Assembly: GCF_008705135.1 (NCBI RefSeq)
Contig: NZ_CP023694.1
Coordinates: forward strand, 1,550,001-1,614,000
DNA: 64,000 nucleotides
Source: Streptomyces coeruleorubidus
GTDB lineage: Bacteria > Actinomycetota > Actinomycetes > Streptomycetales > Streptomycetaceae
Reading direction: 5' to 3'
Position numbers and translations under genes: made by a program. Position 1 is the first letter of the stretch. Each line of letters opens with the position of its first letter. Below are positions 56,096 through 64,000 of the stretch, in pieces. Under the pieces are notes generated by a model that had not been told where the DNA came from, ran no database searches, and saw only the letters and a list, made by a program, of their open reading frames with translations.

Positions 56096-57109
56096 ATGTG
56101 GCCAGGACAGCAGCCGCCCGGGGGCGAGCAGAACCCGCAAGCGAACAACCCGTATCAGCAGCCGGGGTACCAGCAGCCGAATCCGTATCAGCAGCCGGGC
56201 TATCCGCAGCAGCCCAACCCCTACGGACAGCAGCCGCAGTGGGGTGCCCCCGGGCAGGCCGGCGCGCCGCAGCCCCCGCAGGGCGGTGGCGGCGGCAACC
56301 GGACCAAGCTGGTCGCTATCATCGCCGCCACGGCGGTCGTCGTGGCGGCCGGTGTCACCGGCTTCCTGGTGCTGGGCGGCGACAAGGACGACACGGCGGA
56401 CGGCGGCAAGGGCGGAAGCAAGAAGAACACAGCGCCCGCGAGCCCGTCCGCTGAGCCGAGCGCACCCGCCACGGGCGACAACCCCCGCGGCGGCGAGGAG
56501 GAGAAGGCCACGGTCAAGGGCTGGAAGGTCGTGATCAACCCCAAGTGGGGCACGGCCTTCGACGTCCCGGCGGACTGGGAGATCGCCTCCCCGACGTCGT
56601 CCGTCGGCTTCGAGGACGAGAAGTCCGACGACGCCAAGCCGCTCATCGTCATGTCGGCGCCGGCGTTCTACAAGTCCGAGTGGTGCACGAGCGACGAGAA
56701 CAAGGACGGCAGGACCGAGACCGAGTCCCTGGCCGGAGCGGGCACCAAGGGTGCGGACGGCGCCAAGAACACCGATGAGGTCGCGCTCAACCAGGTGGCC
56801 TGGTGGGTGTTCGGCGGTTACACGCAGCCTGACAAGAAGAGCGTCAAGACCGAGGACAAGGCCAAGCCCTACACCACCGCCGCTGGCGTGAAGGGCAGCG
56901 TCGCCTGGGCGTGGTCGGAGAACACGCCCGACAAGGGCAAGTGCGCGAGCGACGGCAAGGCGGTCACGTTCGGCTTCAAGAACTCGGCGGGCGACTTCGT
57001 CGCGTGGAGTTTCTACGGGGCCAAGGGCGTCAAGGGCGAGGTGCCCAAGGAGACCATTATGAAGATCCTCAGCACGGTCCGGCTGCACGGGGAGCCGACC
57101 GGAGGCTGA
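56096..57109 (+). CDS. Membrane-anchored hypothetical protein with Pro/Gln-rich cytoplasmic tail
   Basis: 337 residues from ATG 56096. A TAGGGT -10 box at 56082-56087 predicts a leaderless mRNA. Residues 1-68 are Pro/Gln/Tyr-rich repeats (QQPNPYQQPGY). A single transmembrane helix (about 70-93) leads to an Asp/Ser/Pro linker and a secreted domain (about 130-335). The latter contains PKWGTAFDVPADWEI and a C-terminal FKNSAGDFVAWSFYGAKG. Common in Streptomyces; function unknown. Confidence 0.75.
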   Translation: MWPGQQPPGGEQNPQANNPYQQPGYQQPNPYQQPGYPQQPNPYGQQPQWGAPGQAGAPQPPQGGGGGNRTKLVAIIAATAVVVAAGVTGFLVLGGDKDDTADGGKGGSKKNTAPASPSAEPSAPATGDNPRGGEEEKATVKGWKVVINPKWGTAFDVPADWEIASPTSSVGFEDEKSDDAKPLIVMSAPAFYKSEWCTSDENKDGRTETESLAGAGTKGADGAKNTDEVALNQVAWWVFGGYTQPDKKSVKTEDKAKPYTTAAGVKGSVAWAWSENTPDKGKCASDGKAVTFGFKNSAGDFVAWSFYGAKGVKGEVPKETIMKILSTVRLHGEPTGG

Positions 57110-57122
57110 CCCGGAAGCCGAA

Positions 57123-57151
57123 CGGGCCCGCCCCGGCAGGAGGCGGGCCCG
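57123..57151 (+). terminator. Terminator after the membrane-anchored protein gene
   Basis: CGGGCCCGCC and GGCGGGCCCG form a 10-bp stem with a 9-base loop, 13 bases past the stop. Confidence 0.7.
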
Positions 57152-57322
57152 GCTCACCGGACTCTCGGGACGCCGCGCAAACGGTTCGGCAGGACGGGCT
57201 CCCGGCGGCGAAGGCCGGCCGGTGACATTCCCCGCCCATCCGGAACCGCCTCCGCCCGGAGCCCCCGCCGGCCCGTGTCGTCTCCCGCCACACCGGTGGC
57301 CCGGGGCGGCACGGAACAAGCG

Positions 57323-58168
57323 TCAGCCGATACCGAACGCCCCGTCGGGGGGCACCGGTGACGGCACGGCGTCCTCGTCCCGCACCGCCCGCGCGTCCCC
57401 GACGAATTCCCGCAGCACGGCGCCGTGTTCGACCCGGGCCGGGAACGCGTCGGCGGCCATGAGCCGGGCCAGGGCGGCGACGTCGACAGGCTCGTGCCCG
57501 GCCACGAGCACCGCGTTCCCGAAGCGCCGCCCACGCAGCACGCCCGGCTCGGCGATCAGCACGAGTTCCTCGAAGGCGGTGGCCAGGGTGGCGAGTTGCG
57601 ACCGCAGGAAGTCGAACGGCGCCGCATCGGGGAGGTTGGCGAGGTAGGCCCCACTCCCCCGCAGGACCCGCGCGGCCTGCCGGACATGGGCGACGGACGT
57701 GAGATGCGCCGGAACCCGCGAGCCGCCGAACACATCGGCGACGATCACGTCGGCCGAGTCCCCGGCGGCGTTCTCCAGCCACTCCCGGGCGTCCGCCGCG
57801 TGCAGCGCGACCCTGGCCCCTTGTGGCAACGGCAGTTGCTCGGCCACCAGCTCCAGCAGCCCCCGATCGGCCTCGACGACGTCCTGCCGGGACCCCGGCC
57901 GGGTCACGGCCACGTACCGGGGCAGCGTGAGCGCCCCACCCCCGAGATGCACGACATCCAGCGCACGCCCCGGCTCACCCACGACGTCCAGCACGCGCCC
58001 GAGCCGCCGCGCGTACTCGAACTCCAGGTGCGTGGGATCGTCCAGATCGACGTACGACTGCGGCGCCCCGTCGACGGTGAGCAACCAGGCCCGCTCCCGG
58101 TCGATGTCGGGCATGAGCTTGGCGAACCCGTGTTCGACGGATCGGGCGATGGGAATGGAGTCCTTCAC
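57323..58168 (-). CDS. Spermidine synthase-like (methyltransferase-fold) protein
   Basis: 281 residues from GTG 58168. VHLGGGALTLPRYVAVTRP is the nucleotide/AdoMet-binding loop, DVVEADRGLLELVAEQL the acidic motif, and SADVIVADVFGGSRVPAHL the catalytic-region strand typical of spermidine synthase-fold proteins. Actinobacterial members with this context often are not proven polyamine enzymes. Its start is uncertain: the SD is very close to the GTG. Confidence 0.75.
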   Translation of the reverse strand: MKDSIPIARSVEHGFAKLMPDIDRERAWLLTVDGAPQSYVDLDDPTHLEFEYARRLGRVLDVVGEPGRALDVVHLGGGALTLPRYVAVTRPGSRQDVVEADRGLLELVAEQLPLPQGARVALHAADAREWLENAAGDSADVIVADVFGGSRVPAHLTSVAHVRQAARVLRGSGAYLANLPDAAPFDFLRSQLATLATAFEELVLIAEPGVLRGRRFGNAVLVAGHEPVDVAALARLMAADAFPARVEHGAVLREFVGDARAVRDEDAVPSPVPPDGAFGIG

Positions 58169-58253
58169 CCCTCCATTGTGCGTGGGGACAACGCCCCCAG
58201 GGGCGCGGGGAACTGCGCGACCAGCCCTCTGCGGCCCGCAGTCCCCCACCACC

Positions 58254-59423
58254 TCAACCCACCACGGTCACGGTCCCCGCCCCCACAGTCCTGCCACCTT
58301 CACGAATGGCGAACCCGAGCCCCGGCTCCAACGGCATCTCCCGCCCCAGCTCCACGGTCATGACCACCGTGTCCCCGGGCCGGGCCACAGCCACCTCGCC
58401 GAGGTCGACGTCCCCCACCACATCCGCCGTGCGGATGTAGAACTGCGGCCGGTACCCGCTGGAGACGGCCGTCGTACGCCCGCCCTCACGCGCGGACAGC
58501 ACATACACCTGGGCCGTGAAGCGGCGACTGGGCACCACACTCCCCGGCGCGGCCACCACGTGCCCCCGCCGGACCGCATCCCGGGGAACCCCCCGCAGCA
58601 GCAACGCCACGTTGTCCCCCGCCTGCGCCTCCTCCATCGGCCTGCCGAAGGTCTCCAGCCCGGTCACCACGGTCTCCAGGTCCGCCCCGAGCACCTCGAC
58701 CTTGTCCCCGACCCGCACCGTGCCCCGCTCCACGGCACCGGTCACCACGGTCCCCCGGCCGGTGATGGTCAGCACGTTCTCCACGGACAGCAGGAACGGC
58801 GCGTCCAGATACCGCTCCGGCATCGGCACATACGTGTCCACCGCGTCGAGCAGCGCCTCGATCGAGGCCGTCCAGCGCGGGTCCCCCTCCAGCGCCTTCA
58901 GTCCCGAGACGCGCACCACGGGTACGGAGTCACCGCCGTAGCCGTGCGCGGTGAGCAGGTCGCGCACCTCCAGCTCGACCAGGTCGGTCAGCTCCTCGTC
59001 CCCCGCGTCGGCCTTGTTGAGGGCTACCACGATGTGGTCGACGCCCACCTGCCGGGCGAGCAGCACGTGTTCGGCGGTCTGCGGCATGATCCCGTCGAGC
59101 GCGGAGACGACGAGGATCGCCCCGTCCAGTTGCGCGGCGCCGGTGACCATGTTCTTGACGTAGTCGGCGTGGCCCGGCATGTCGACGTGCGCGTAGTGCC
59201 GCGTGTCGGTCTCGTACTCGACGTGCGCGATGTTGATGGTGATGCCGCGCGCCGCCTCCTCGGGTGCCCGGTCGATCCGGTCGAACGGCACGAACGTGCC
59301 GGTGCCGCGCTCGGCGAGGACCTTGGTGATGGCGGCCGTGAGGGTGGTCTTGCCGTGGTCGACATGACCCATCGTGCCGATGTTGAGATGCGGTTTCGTG
59401 CGGACGTAGGCCGTCTTGGACAT
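58254..59423 (-). CDS. tuf3: Elongation factor Tu, tuf3-type
   Basis: 389 residues. GTP-binding motifs [19 protein letters not shown] and NKADAG, then SGLKALEG; domain 2 ([15 protein letters not shown]) and domain 3 ([19 protein letters not shown]) complete it. The usual Cys in HVDCPGHADY is Met, and many other sites differ from the main EF-Tu. Streptomyces carry such a third EF-Tu (tuf3), known from S. coelicolor and S. ramocissimus, that is poorly expressed in normal growth and linked to stringent conditions. It starts alone, not in the str operon. Confidence 0.93.
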   Translation of the reverse strand: MSKTAYVRTKPHLNIGTMGHVDHGKTTLTAAITKVLAERGTGTFVPFDRIDRAPEEAARGITINIAHVEYETDTRHYAHVDMPGHADYVKNMVTGAAQLDGAILVVSALDGIMPQTAEHVLLARQVGVDHIVVALNKADAGDEELTDLVELEVRDLLTAHGYGGDSVPVVRVSGLKALEGDPRWTASIEALLDAVDTYVPMPERYLDAPFLLSVENVLTITGRGTVVTGAVERGTVRVGDKVEVLGADLETVVTGLETFGRPMEEAQAGDNVALLLRGVPRDAVRRGHVVAAPGSVVPSRRFTAQVYVLSAREGGRTTAVSSGYRPQFYIRTADVVGDVDLGEVAVARPGDTVVMTVELGREMPLEPGLGFAIREGGRTVGAGTVTVVG

Positions 59424-59779
59424 GGCTGTACCTCGAAGCGTCTAGTCATGGAGTGGGACCCCGAGGACTTCCCGACCCTCCCCTTGCGGGGTCCGCCGGA
59501 GGAACCGGAGAGGGTCAGCTTCGGGCGCCGTCGGCAACGGCCGTGAGAGCGGCGACGGCAGCCTTCGGGGCATCCGTGACCACGGATGCTGCGAGGGTGA
59601 AGGCGTGCCGGAACATGGGACAGATCATTGCCGACGCTTTACCGCACGTCGAATGGTTTTCGGGCCCGCCCGGCGGGCCCGCCCCGGGGGTCCGCGCCGG
59701 GGGTTGCGCCCGGGCACCTGTGACGCTCGTGAGACGAACCATACGGCGATCACACACATTTGTCGGTTAGTGTCACCGG
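59424..59779. promoter_or_regulatory. Intergenic region between tuf3 and the TVP38-like gene
   Basis: 356 bases without a convincing gene. It must hold the promoter of tuf3 (minus strand) and of the 59780 gene; GAGG precedes the tuf3 ATG. An inverted repeat GACCCTC (59474-59480)/GAGGGTC (59510-59516) lies in the tuf3 leader and could fold. A TAGTGT at 59768-59773 predicts a leaderless start of the plus gene at 59780. Confidence 0.55.
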
Positions 59780-60571
59780 ATGCTCGATGCCACCACCCGC
59801 TCTGGGGGCACCGCCACGGCCTCTCCCCGGGCCAGCACCGCGGAGCTCGCCGTCGCCGTCCCCTCGGCAACGACCGCCTCGCCCGTCCCGCCCACCGGTT
59901 TCGCCGCTCGCTGCACCAGAGTTCTGCTCTCTCCGTGGTCGCGGCTGTCCCTGCTCGTCGCACTGCTCGCCGCCGGTGCCTGCGGGGTCCTGCTGTTCGA
60001 GCCGCAGCGGCTGCTCACACAGGGCTGGCCGCCACAGCTCGGCGGAGCCATGGCGGCCGTGGTGTTCGCGGTGGCGTACGGCGTGTGCACCGTGGCGTTC
60101 GTGCCGAGGCCGCTGCTGAACCTCGCGGCGGGGGCCCTGTTCGGTTCGCAGGTGGGCACCGGCGTGGCGCTGGCGGGCACGGTGCTCGGTGCCGGGATCG
60201 CCTTCTGCCTGGGGCGGGCGCTGGGCCAGGACGCCCTGCGGCCGCTGCTGCGCGGGCGCTGGCTGAAGGCCGCGGACGGCCAGCTCAGCCGGCACGGCTT
60301 CCGCTCGATGCTGGTGGTGCGGCTGTTCCCCGGTGTGCCGTTCTGGGCGTCGAACTACTGCGCCTCGGTCTCCCGCATGGGCCTGCTGCCGTTCCTGCTG
60401 GCCACGGGCCTCGGCTCGATCCCGAACACCGCCGCCTACGTCGTCGCCGGCGCCCGCGCCTCCACCCCGACCTCTCCCGCCTTCCTGATCGCCCTGGCCT
60501 GCATCGCCCTGCCCGCGCTGGCGGGCGTGGTGGTGGCCTGGCGCAAGCGGCACCGCCTGCGGCAGCTCTGA
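59780..60571 (+). CDS. TVP38/DedA-like (SNARE-associated) membrane protein
   Basis: 263 residues. Leaderless start at ATG 59780. Hydrophobic segments near 53-75, 90-112, 118-150 and 235-255. PRPLLNLAAGALFGSQVG, then GRALGQDA and VVRLFPGVPFWASNYCASVSRMG follow the TVP38/DedA pattern (F/L...GxxFG, R..P..P....NY..G). Proposed lipid scramblase/flippase-type role in the membrane; the substrate here is unknown. Confidence 0.8.
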   Translation: MLDATTRSGGTATASPRASTAELAVAVPSATTASPVPPTGFAARCTRVLLSPWSRLSLLVALLAAGACGVLLFEPQRLLTQGWPPQLGGAMAAVVFAVAYGVCTVAFVPRPLLNLAAGALFGSQVGTGVALAGTVLGAGIAFCLGRALGQDALRPLLRGRWLKAADGQLSRHGFRSMLVVRLFPGVPFWASNYCASVSRMGLLPFLLATGLGSIPNTAAYVVAGARASTPTSPAFLIALACIALPALAGVVVAWRKRHRLRQL

Positions 60572-60593
60572 CGAAGCGTTACACCGGCCCGGC

Positions 60594-61763
<1,170 letters not shown>

Positions 61764-61806
61764 GGTGTGGCCTCCACGACTACCGGCGAGTAGGAAATCC
61801 AAACTC

Positions 61807-61849
61807 ACCGTAGCCCGCCGGGTTGGAAATTCCAACCCTCTCCTAGACT
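61807..61849. promoter_or_regulatory. Overlapping divergent promoters with a 17-bp palindrome (HxlR operator candidate)
   Basis: GGTTGGAA-A-TTCCAACC (61821-61837) is perfectly symmetrical. On the minus strand its TTGGAA (61835-61830) is a -35, followed by 17 bases and TACGGT (61812-61807) before the thiolase gene. On the plus strand TAGACT (61844-61849) is the -10 of the HxlR gene, with the palindrome covering its -35 region and a leaderless start at 61857. A half-like copy (GGAAATCC) is nearby at about 61790. Confidence 0.7.
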
Positions 61850-61856
61850 GAGCTTC

Positions 61857-62327
61857 ATGGCCGCCAGCAAAGACCCGCGCCCCTGCTCCATCGCCGACAC
61901 CCTGGCCCTGGTGGGCGAGAAGTACTCCCTGCTCGTGCTGCGGGAGGTGTGTCTCGGCAACGGCCGGTTCGACCAGCTGGTGCGCAACATCGGCGCTCCG
62001 CGCGACATCCTCGCCGCGCGGCTGCGCCGGCTGGTCGACGCCGGGATCCTGGTCAAGCAGCTCTACAGCGAGCGCCCGCAGCGCTTCGAGTACCGGCCGA
62101 CCCGGGCCGGGCTGGAACTGGAGCCGGTGCTGATGACCCTCATGGCCTGGGGCGACCGCCATCTGCGGACGGACGGCGACCGTCCGATGGTCGTGGAGCA
62201 CTCCTGCGGCCGGGCGCTCGCCCCGGTCGTCACCTGCCGGGCCTGCGGCGACGAGGTGCGCCACGAGGACCTCAGGGCCCACCCCCAGGCGCCGGGCTGG
62301 ACGGTGACCGGGCCGACAGCGGCCTGA
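61857..62327 (+). CDS. HxlR-family transcriptional regulator
   Basis: 156 residues. CSIADTLALVGEKYSLLVLREV near residues 10-31 and FDQLVRNIGAPRDILAARLRRLVDAGILVK form the HxlR winged helix; a conserved Cys at position 10 may sense electrophiles or oxidants. A short C-terminal zinc-like cluster (SCG, CRACG) follows. Divergent from the thiolase, with a palindrome between them, so it probably controls both. Confidence 0.88.
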   Translation: MAASKDPRPCSIADTLALVGEKYSLLVLREVCLGNGRFDQLVRNIGAPRDILAARLRRLVDAGILVKQLYSERPQRFEYRPTRAGLELEPVLMTLMAWGDRHLRTDGDRPMVVEHSCGRALAPVVTCRACGDEVRHEDLRAHPQAPGWTVTGPTAA

Positions 62328-62489
62328 TTCCGCCCTGCCGCGGGGCACCTGTCAAACCCCTGTGTCCAAGCGGTCATCCGGGGGCGCTACGCTTCCCCCT
62401 CGGCACACCTGATCCCCCGGTCGATCGCACCCGGCGGCCCGGCGTGCCCGTCGTCCGTTCCACGATCGGCACTTGGACTCCGCTACCTC

Positions 62490-63365
62490 ATGTCTTGGTT
62501 CGAATCACTCATCCTCGGACTCGTCCAGGGGCTGACCGAGTTCCTCCCCGTCTCCTCCAGCGCGCACCTGCGGCTGACGGCGGCCTTCTTGGACTGGAAG
62601 GACCCCGGCGCGGCCTTCACGGCGATCACCCAGATCGGCACCGAGGCCGCCGTGCTGATCTACTTCCGCAAGGACATCGGGCGGATCATCTCGGCGTGGA
62701 CGCGCTCGCTCACGAACAAGGAGCTGCGCAGCGACCCCGACGCGCGGATGGGCTGGCTGGTCATCGTCGGATCGATCCCGATCGGTGTGCTCGGCGTGAC
62801 GCTGAAGGACCAGATCGAGGGGCCGTTCCGCGACCTGCGGATCACCGCGACGATGCTGATCGGCATGGGCATCGTCCTGGGCGTCGCCGACCGGCTCGCG
62901 GCACGGGACGAGAAAAGCGGCCGGCACCGCGCTCCCAAGCAGCGCAAGGCCCTGGAGGACCTGGGCGTACGGGACGGCCTGATCTACGGCGTCTGCCAGG
63001 CCATGGCGCTCGTCCCGGGCGTCTCCCGCTCCGGCGCCACCATCAGCGGCGGCCTGTTCATGGGCTACAAGCGCGAGGCCGCGGCCCGCTACTCCTTCCT
63101 GCTCGCGATCCCCGCCGTGCTCGCCTCCGGCCTGTTCGAGCTCAAGGACGCGACGGAGGGCGGCCATGTCTCGTGGGGGCCGACGATCTTCGCGACGGTC
63201 ATCGCCTTCGCGGTCGGCTACGCGGTGATCGCCTGGTTCATGAAGTTCATCTCGACCAAGAGCTTCATGCCGTTCGTCTACTACCGCATCGCGCTGGGCA
63301 TCGTCATCATCGTCCTGGTCAGCATGGGTGCGCTGAGCCCGCACGCCGCCGAGTCGGCGGGCTGA
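62490..63365 (+). CDS. uppP: Undecaprenyl-diphosphatase (BacA/UppP)
   Basis: 291 residues. [24 protein letters not shown] (the [14 protein letters not shown] motif) and [21 protein letters not shown] (PGxSRSGATI) are the two signature regions; there are about eight hydrophobic segments. It removes one phosphate from undecaprenyl diphosphate for cell-wall recycling and can give bacitracin resistance. Confidence 0.95.
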   Translation: MSWFESLILGLVQGLTEFLPVSSSAHLRLTAAFLDWKDPGAAFTAITQIGTEAAVLIYFRKDIGRIISAWTRSLTNKELRSDPDARMGWLVIVGSIPIGVLGVTLKDQIEGPFRDLRITATMLIGMGIVLGVADRLAARDEKSGRHRAPKQRKALEDLGVRDGLIYGVCQAMALVPGVSRSGATISGGLFMGYKREAAARYSFLLAIPAVLASGLFELKDATEGGHVSWGPTIFATVIAFAVGYAVIAWFMKFISTKSFMPFVYYRIALGIVIIVLVSMGALSPHAAESAG

Positions 63366-63463
63366 CCCGGCGGGTCTGTGACCCGCGTCTCGTGACCAAC
63401 CGCATAAGGCCGGGGCAGCCGTCCGGTGGCAGCCTGTCAGTGGCTGCCCCTAGGCTTGTCCGC

Positions 63464-63643
63464 ATGTCCCCCGATTCCCTGACCCCTGGTTCCGTGCGGT
63501 CCGCTGCCGAGGTCAACGAGGAGATCCGTGCGCTCTGGCGGCGCACGGGCGGCACCCTGTCGGCCGAGGAGCGCGCGGAGTACGAGCTGCTGGTCGTCGA
63601 GTGGGCGGCCGCGATCCGCGGCGCCGTCGTCAAGGCGGCCTGA
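63464..63643 (+). CDS. Small conserved helical protein
   Basis: 59 residues from ATG 63464. SAAEVNEEIRALWRRTGG then LSAEERAEYELLVVEWAAAIR. A TAGGCT -10-like box (63451-63456) lies seven bases before the ATG, so the mRNA may be leaderless. Function unknown. Confidence 0.65.
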   Translation: MSPDSLTPGSVRSAAEVNEEIRALWRRTGGTLSAEERAEYELLVVEWAAAIRGAVVKAA

Positions 63644-63663
63644 GTCCTCCCTGCCCGCACCCC

Positions 63664-64000
63664 CTAGGCGCGCAGACGCGCCAGCACCTCGTCCTCGACG
63701 GGGTACGGCCGCTCCTCGGGCAACAGCCCGGCGGCCGCATCGAGTCGACCCGCCCGTACCAGCGCATGGACCTCCGTAGCGAGCGGCGTGACGTCCTCGA
63801 TCCCCACGATCCACTCGTCGGCGTACCGCGCCGCCGCCTCCCCCGCGAGCCCGAGCTGGAGCGAACGGTGCGGCAGCGGATCGAGACGCAGATCCCGCTC
63901 CGGATCCCACTGCACCCGCGCCGGCGCCTGCCTCAACTGCCGCTTCCAGTCGGCCCGGTCGCCGTGCAGGGCGGGGACATGATGGGACAGGCAGGCGTTG
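63664..64000 (-). CDS. DUF4291-like protein, C-terminal part (start off the right edge)
   Basis: The frame runs through the right edge of the window: 112 codons including the stop are present. LSHHVPALHGDRADWKRQL, ARVQWDPERDL and RSLQLGLAGEAAARYADEWI match the C-terminal part of DUF4291 proteins. Function unknown. A start at 63936 would give only a short N-terminally cut version. Confidence 0.7.
   Translation of the reverse strand, partial: NACLSHHVPALHGDRADWKRQLRQAPARVQWDPERDLRLDPLPHRSLQLGLAGEAAARYADEWIVGIEDVTPLATEVHALVRAGRLDAAAGLLPEERPYPVEDEVLARLRA

Noticed and set aside
59515..59757. An 80-codon minus-strand frame between tuf3 and the TVP38-like gene
   Set aside because: Arg/Pro/Ala-rich, no convincing ribosome-binding site, and it lies in the control region of both neighbours.

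Overview
The window is high-GC actinobacterial DNA, most probably Streptomyces. The coding style (GTG/TTG starts, strong third-position GC), the leaderless TAGNNT promoters and a divergent extra EF-Tu gene of the tuf3 type all point there. About 55.4 kb is the right-hand part of a temperate siphovirus prophage, and the last 8.5 kb is ordinary chromosome. The left end of the prophage lies outside the window.

Layout from left to right. (1) Bases 1-21.3 kb, minus strand: the late module, read leftwards as HNH endonuclease, terS, terL, a small Sm-like protein, portal-MuF fusion, HK97-type protease, major capsid, connector/neck genes, major tail protein, tail chaperone pair with a GGGGGAA -1 frameshift site, tape measure with two peptidoglycan-cleaving domains, tail-tip genes, amidase endolysin and a holin-like membrane protein. 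(2) 21.4-27.3 kb: one plus-strand cysteine-rich small gene, then minus-strand fibre/spike genes, including a polysaccharide-deacetylase-like spike, lying upstream of the terminase. (3) 27.4-38.0 kb: a module that looks like part of an actinobacterial integrative conjugative element (AICE) of the pSAM2 type. It holds an FtsK/TraB-like translocase with a dense repeat cluster just past its 3' end, a coiled-coil DUF2637-like membrane protein, small membrane and zinc-ribbon proteins, and, divergently, an HTH-Nudix protein overlapping a second Nudix gene. (4) 38.1-52.8 kb, minus strand: many small early genes, a C5 cytosine methyltransferase, a DnaB helicase, an initiator-like gene with four copies of a 15-bp palindrome inside it (putative origin), a DUF3799-like exonuclease next to a Sak4-like ATPase, an ASCH protein and an excisionase-like protein. 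(5) 52.8-55.4 kb: a divergent regulator pair with repeated AGACG-N3-CGTCT sites between them, a small duplicated-motif protein and a tyrosine integrase.

Chromosomal flank (55.4-64 kb): DUF4442-type thioesterase, membrane-anchored hypothetical protein, spermidine-synthase-like protein, tuf3, TVP38/DedA-like membrane protein, thiolase divergent from an HxlR regulator with a perfect palindrome over both predicted promoters, uppP, a short conserved protein and the C-terminal part of a DUF4291-like protein.

How it fits together: integrase, excisionase-like and repressor-like genes control lysogeny; DnaB and the initiator-like gene replicate the phage; the exonuclease/annealing pair recombines it; the late module packages and builds a siphovirion. 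The unusual part is the AICE-like translocase/spread/Nudix set carried by an apparently complete phage. This suggests a mosaic between a phage and a conjugative element.
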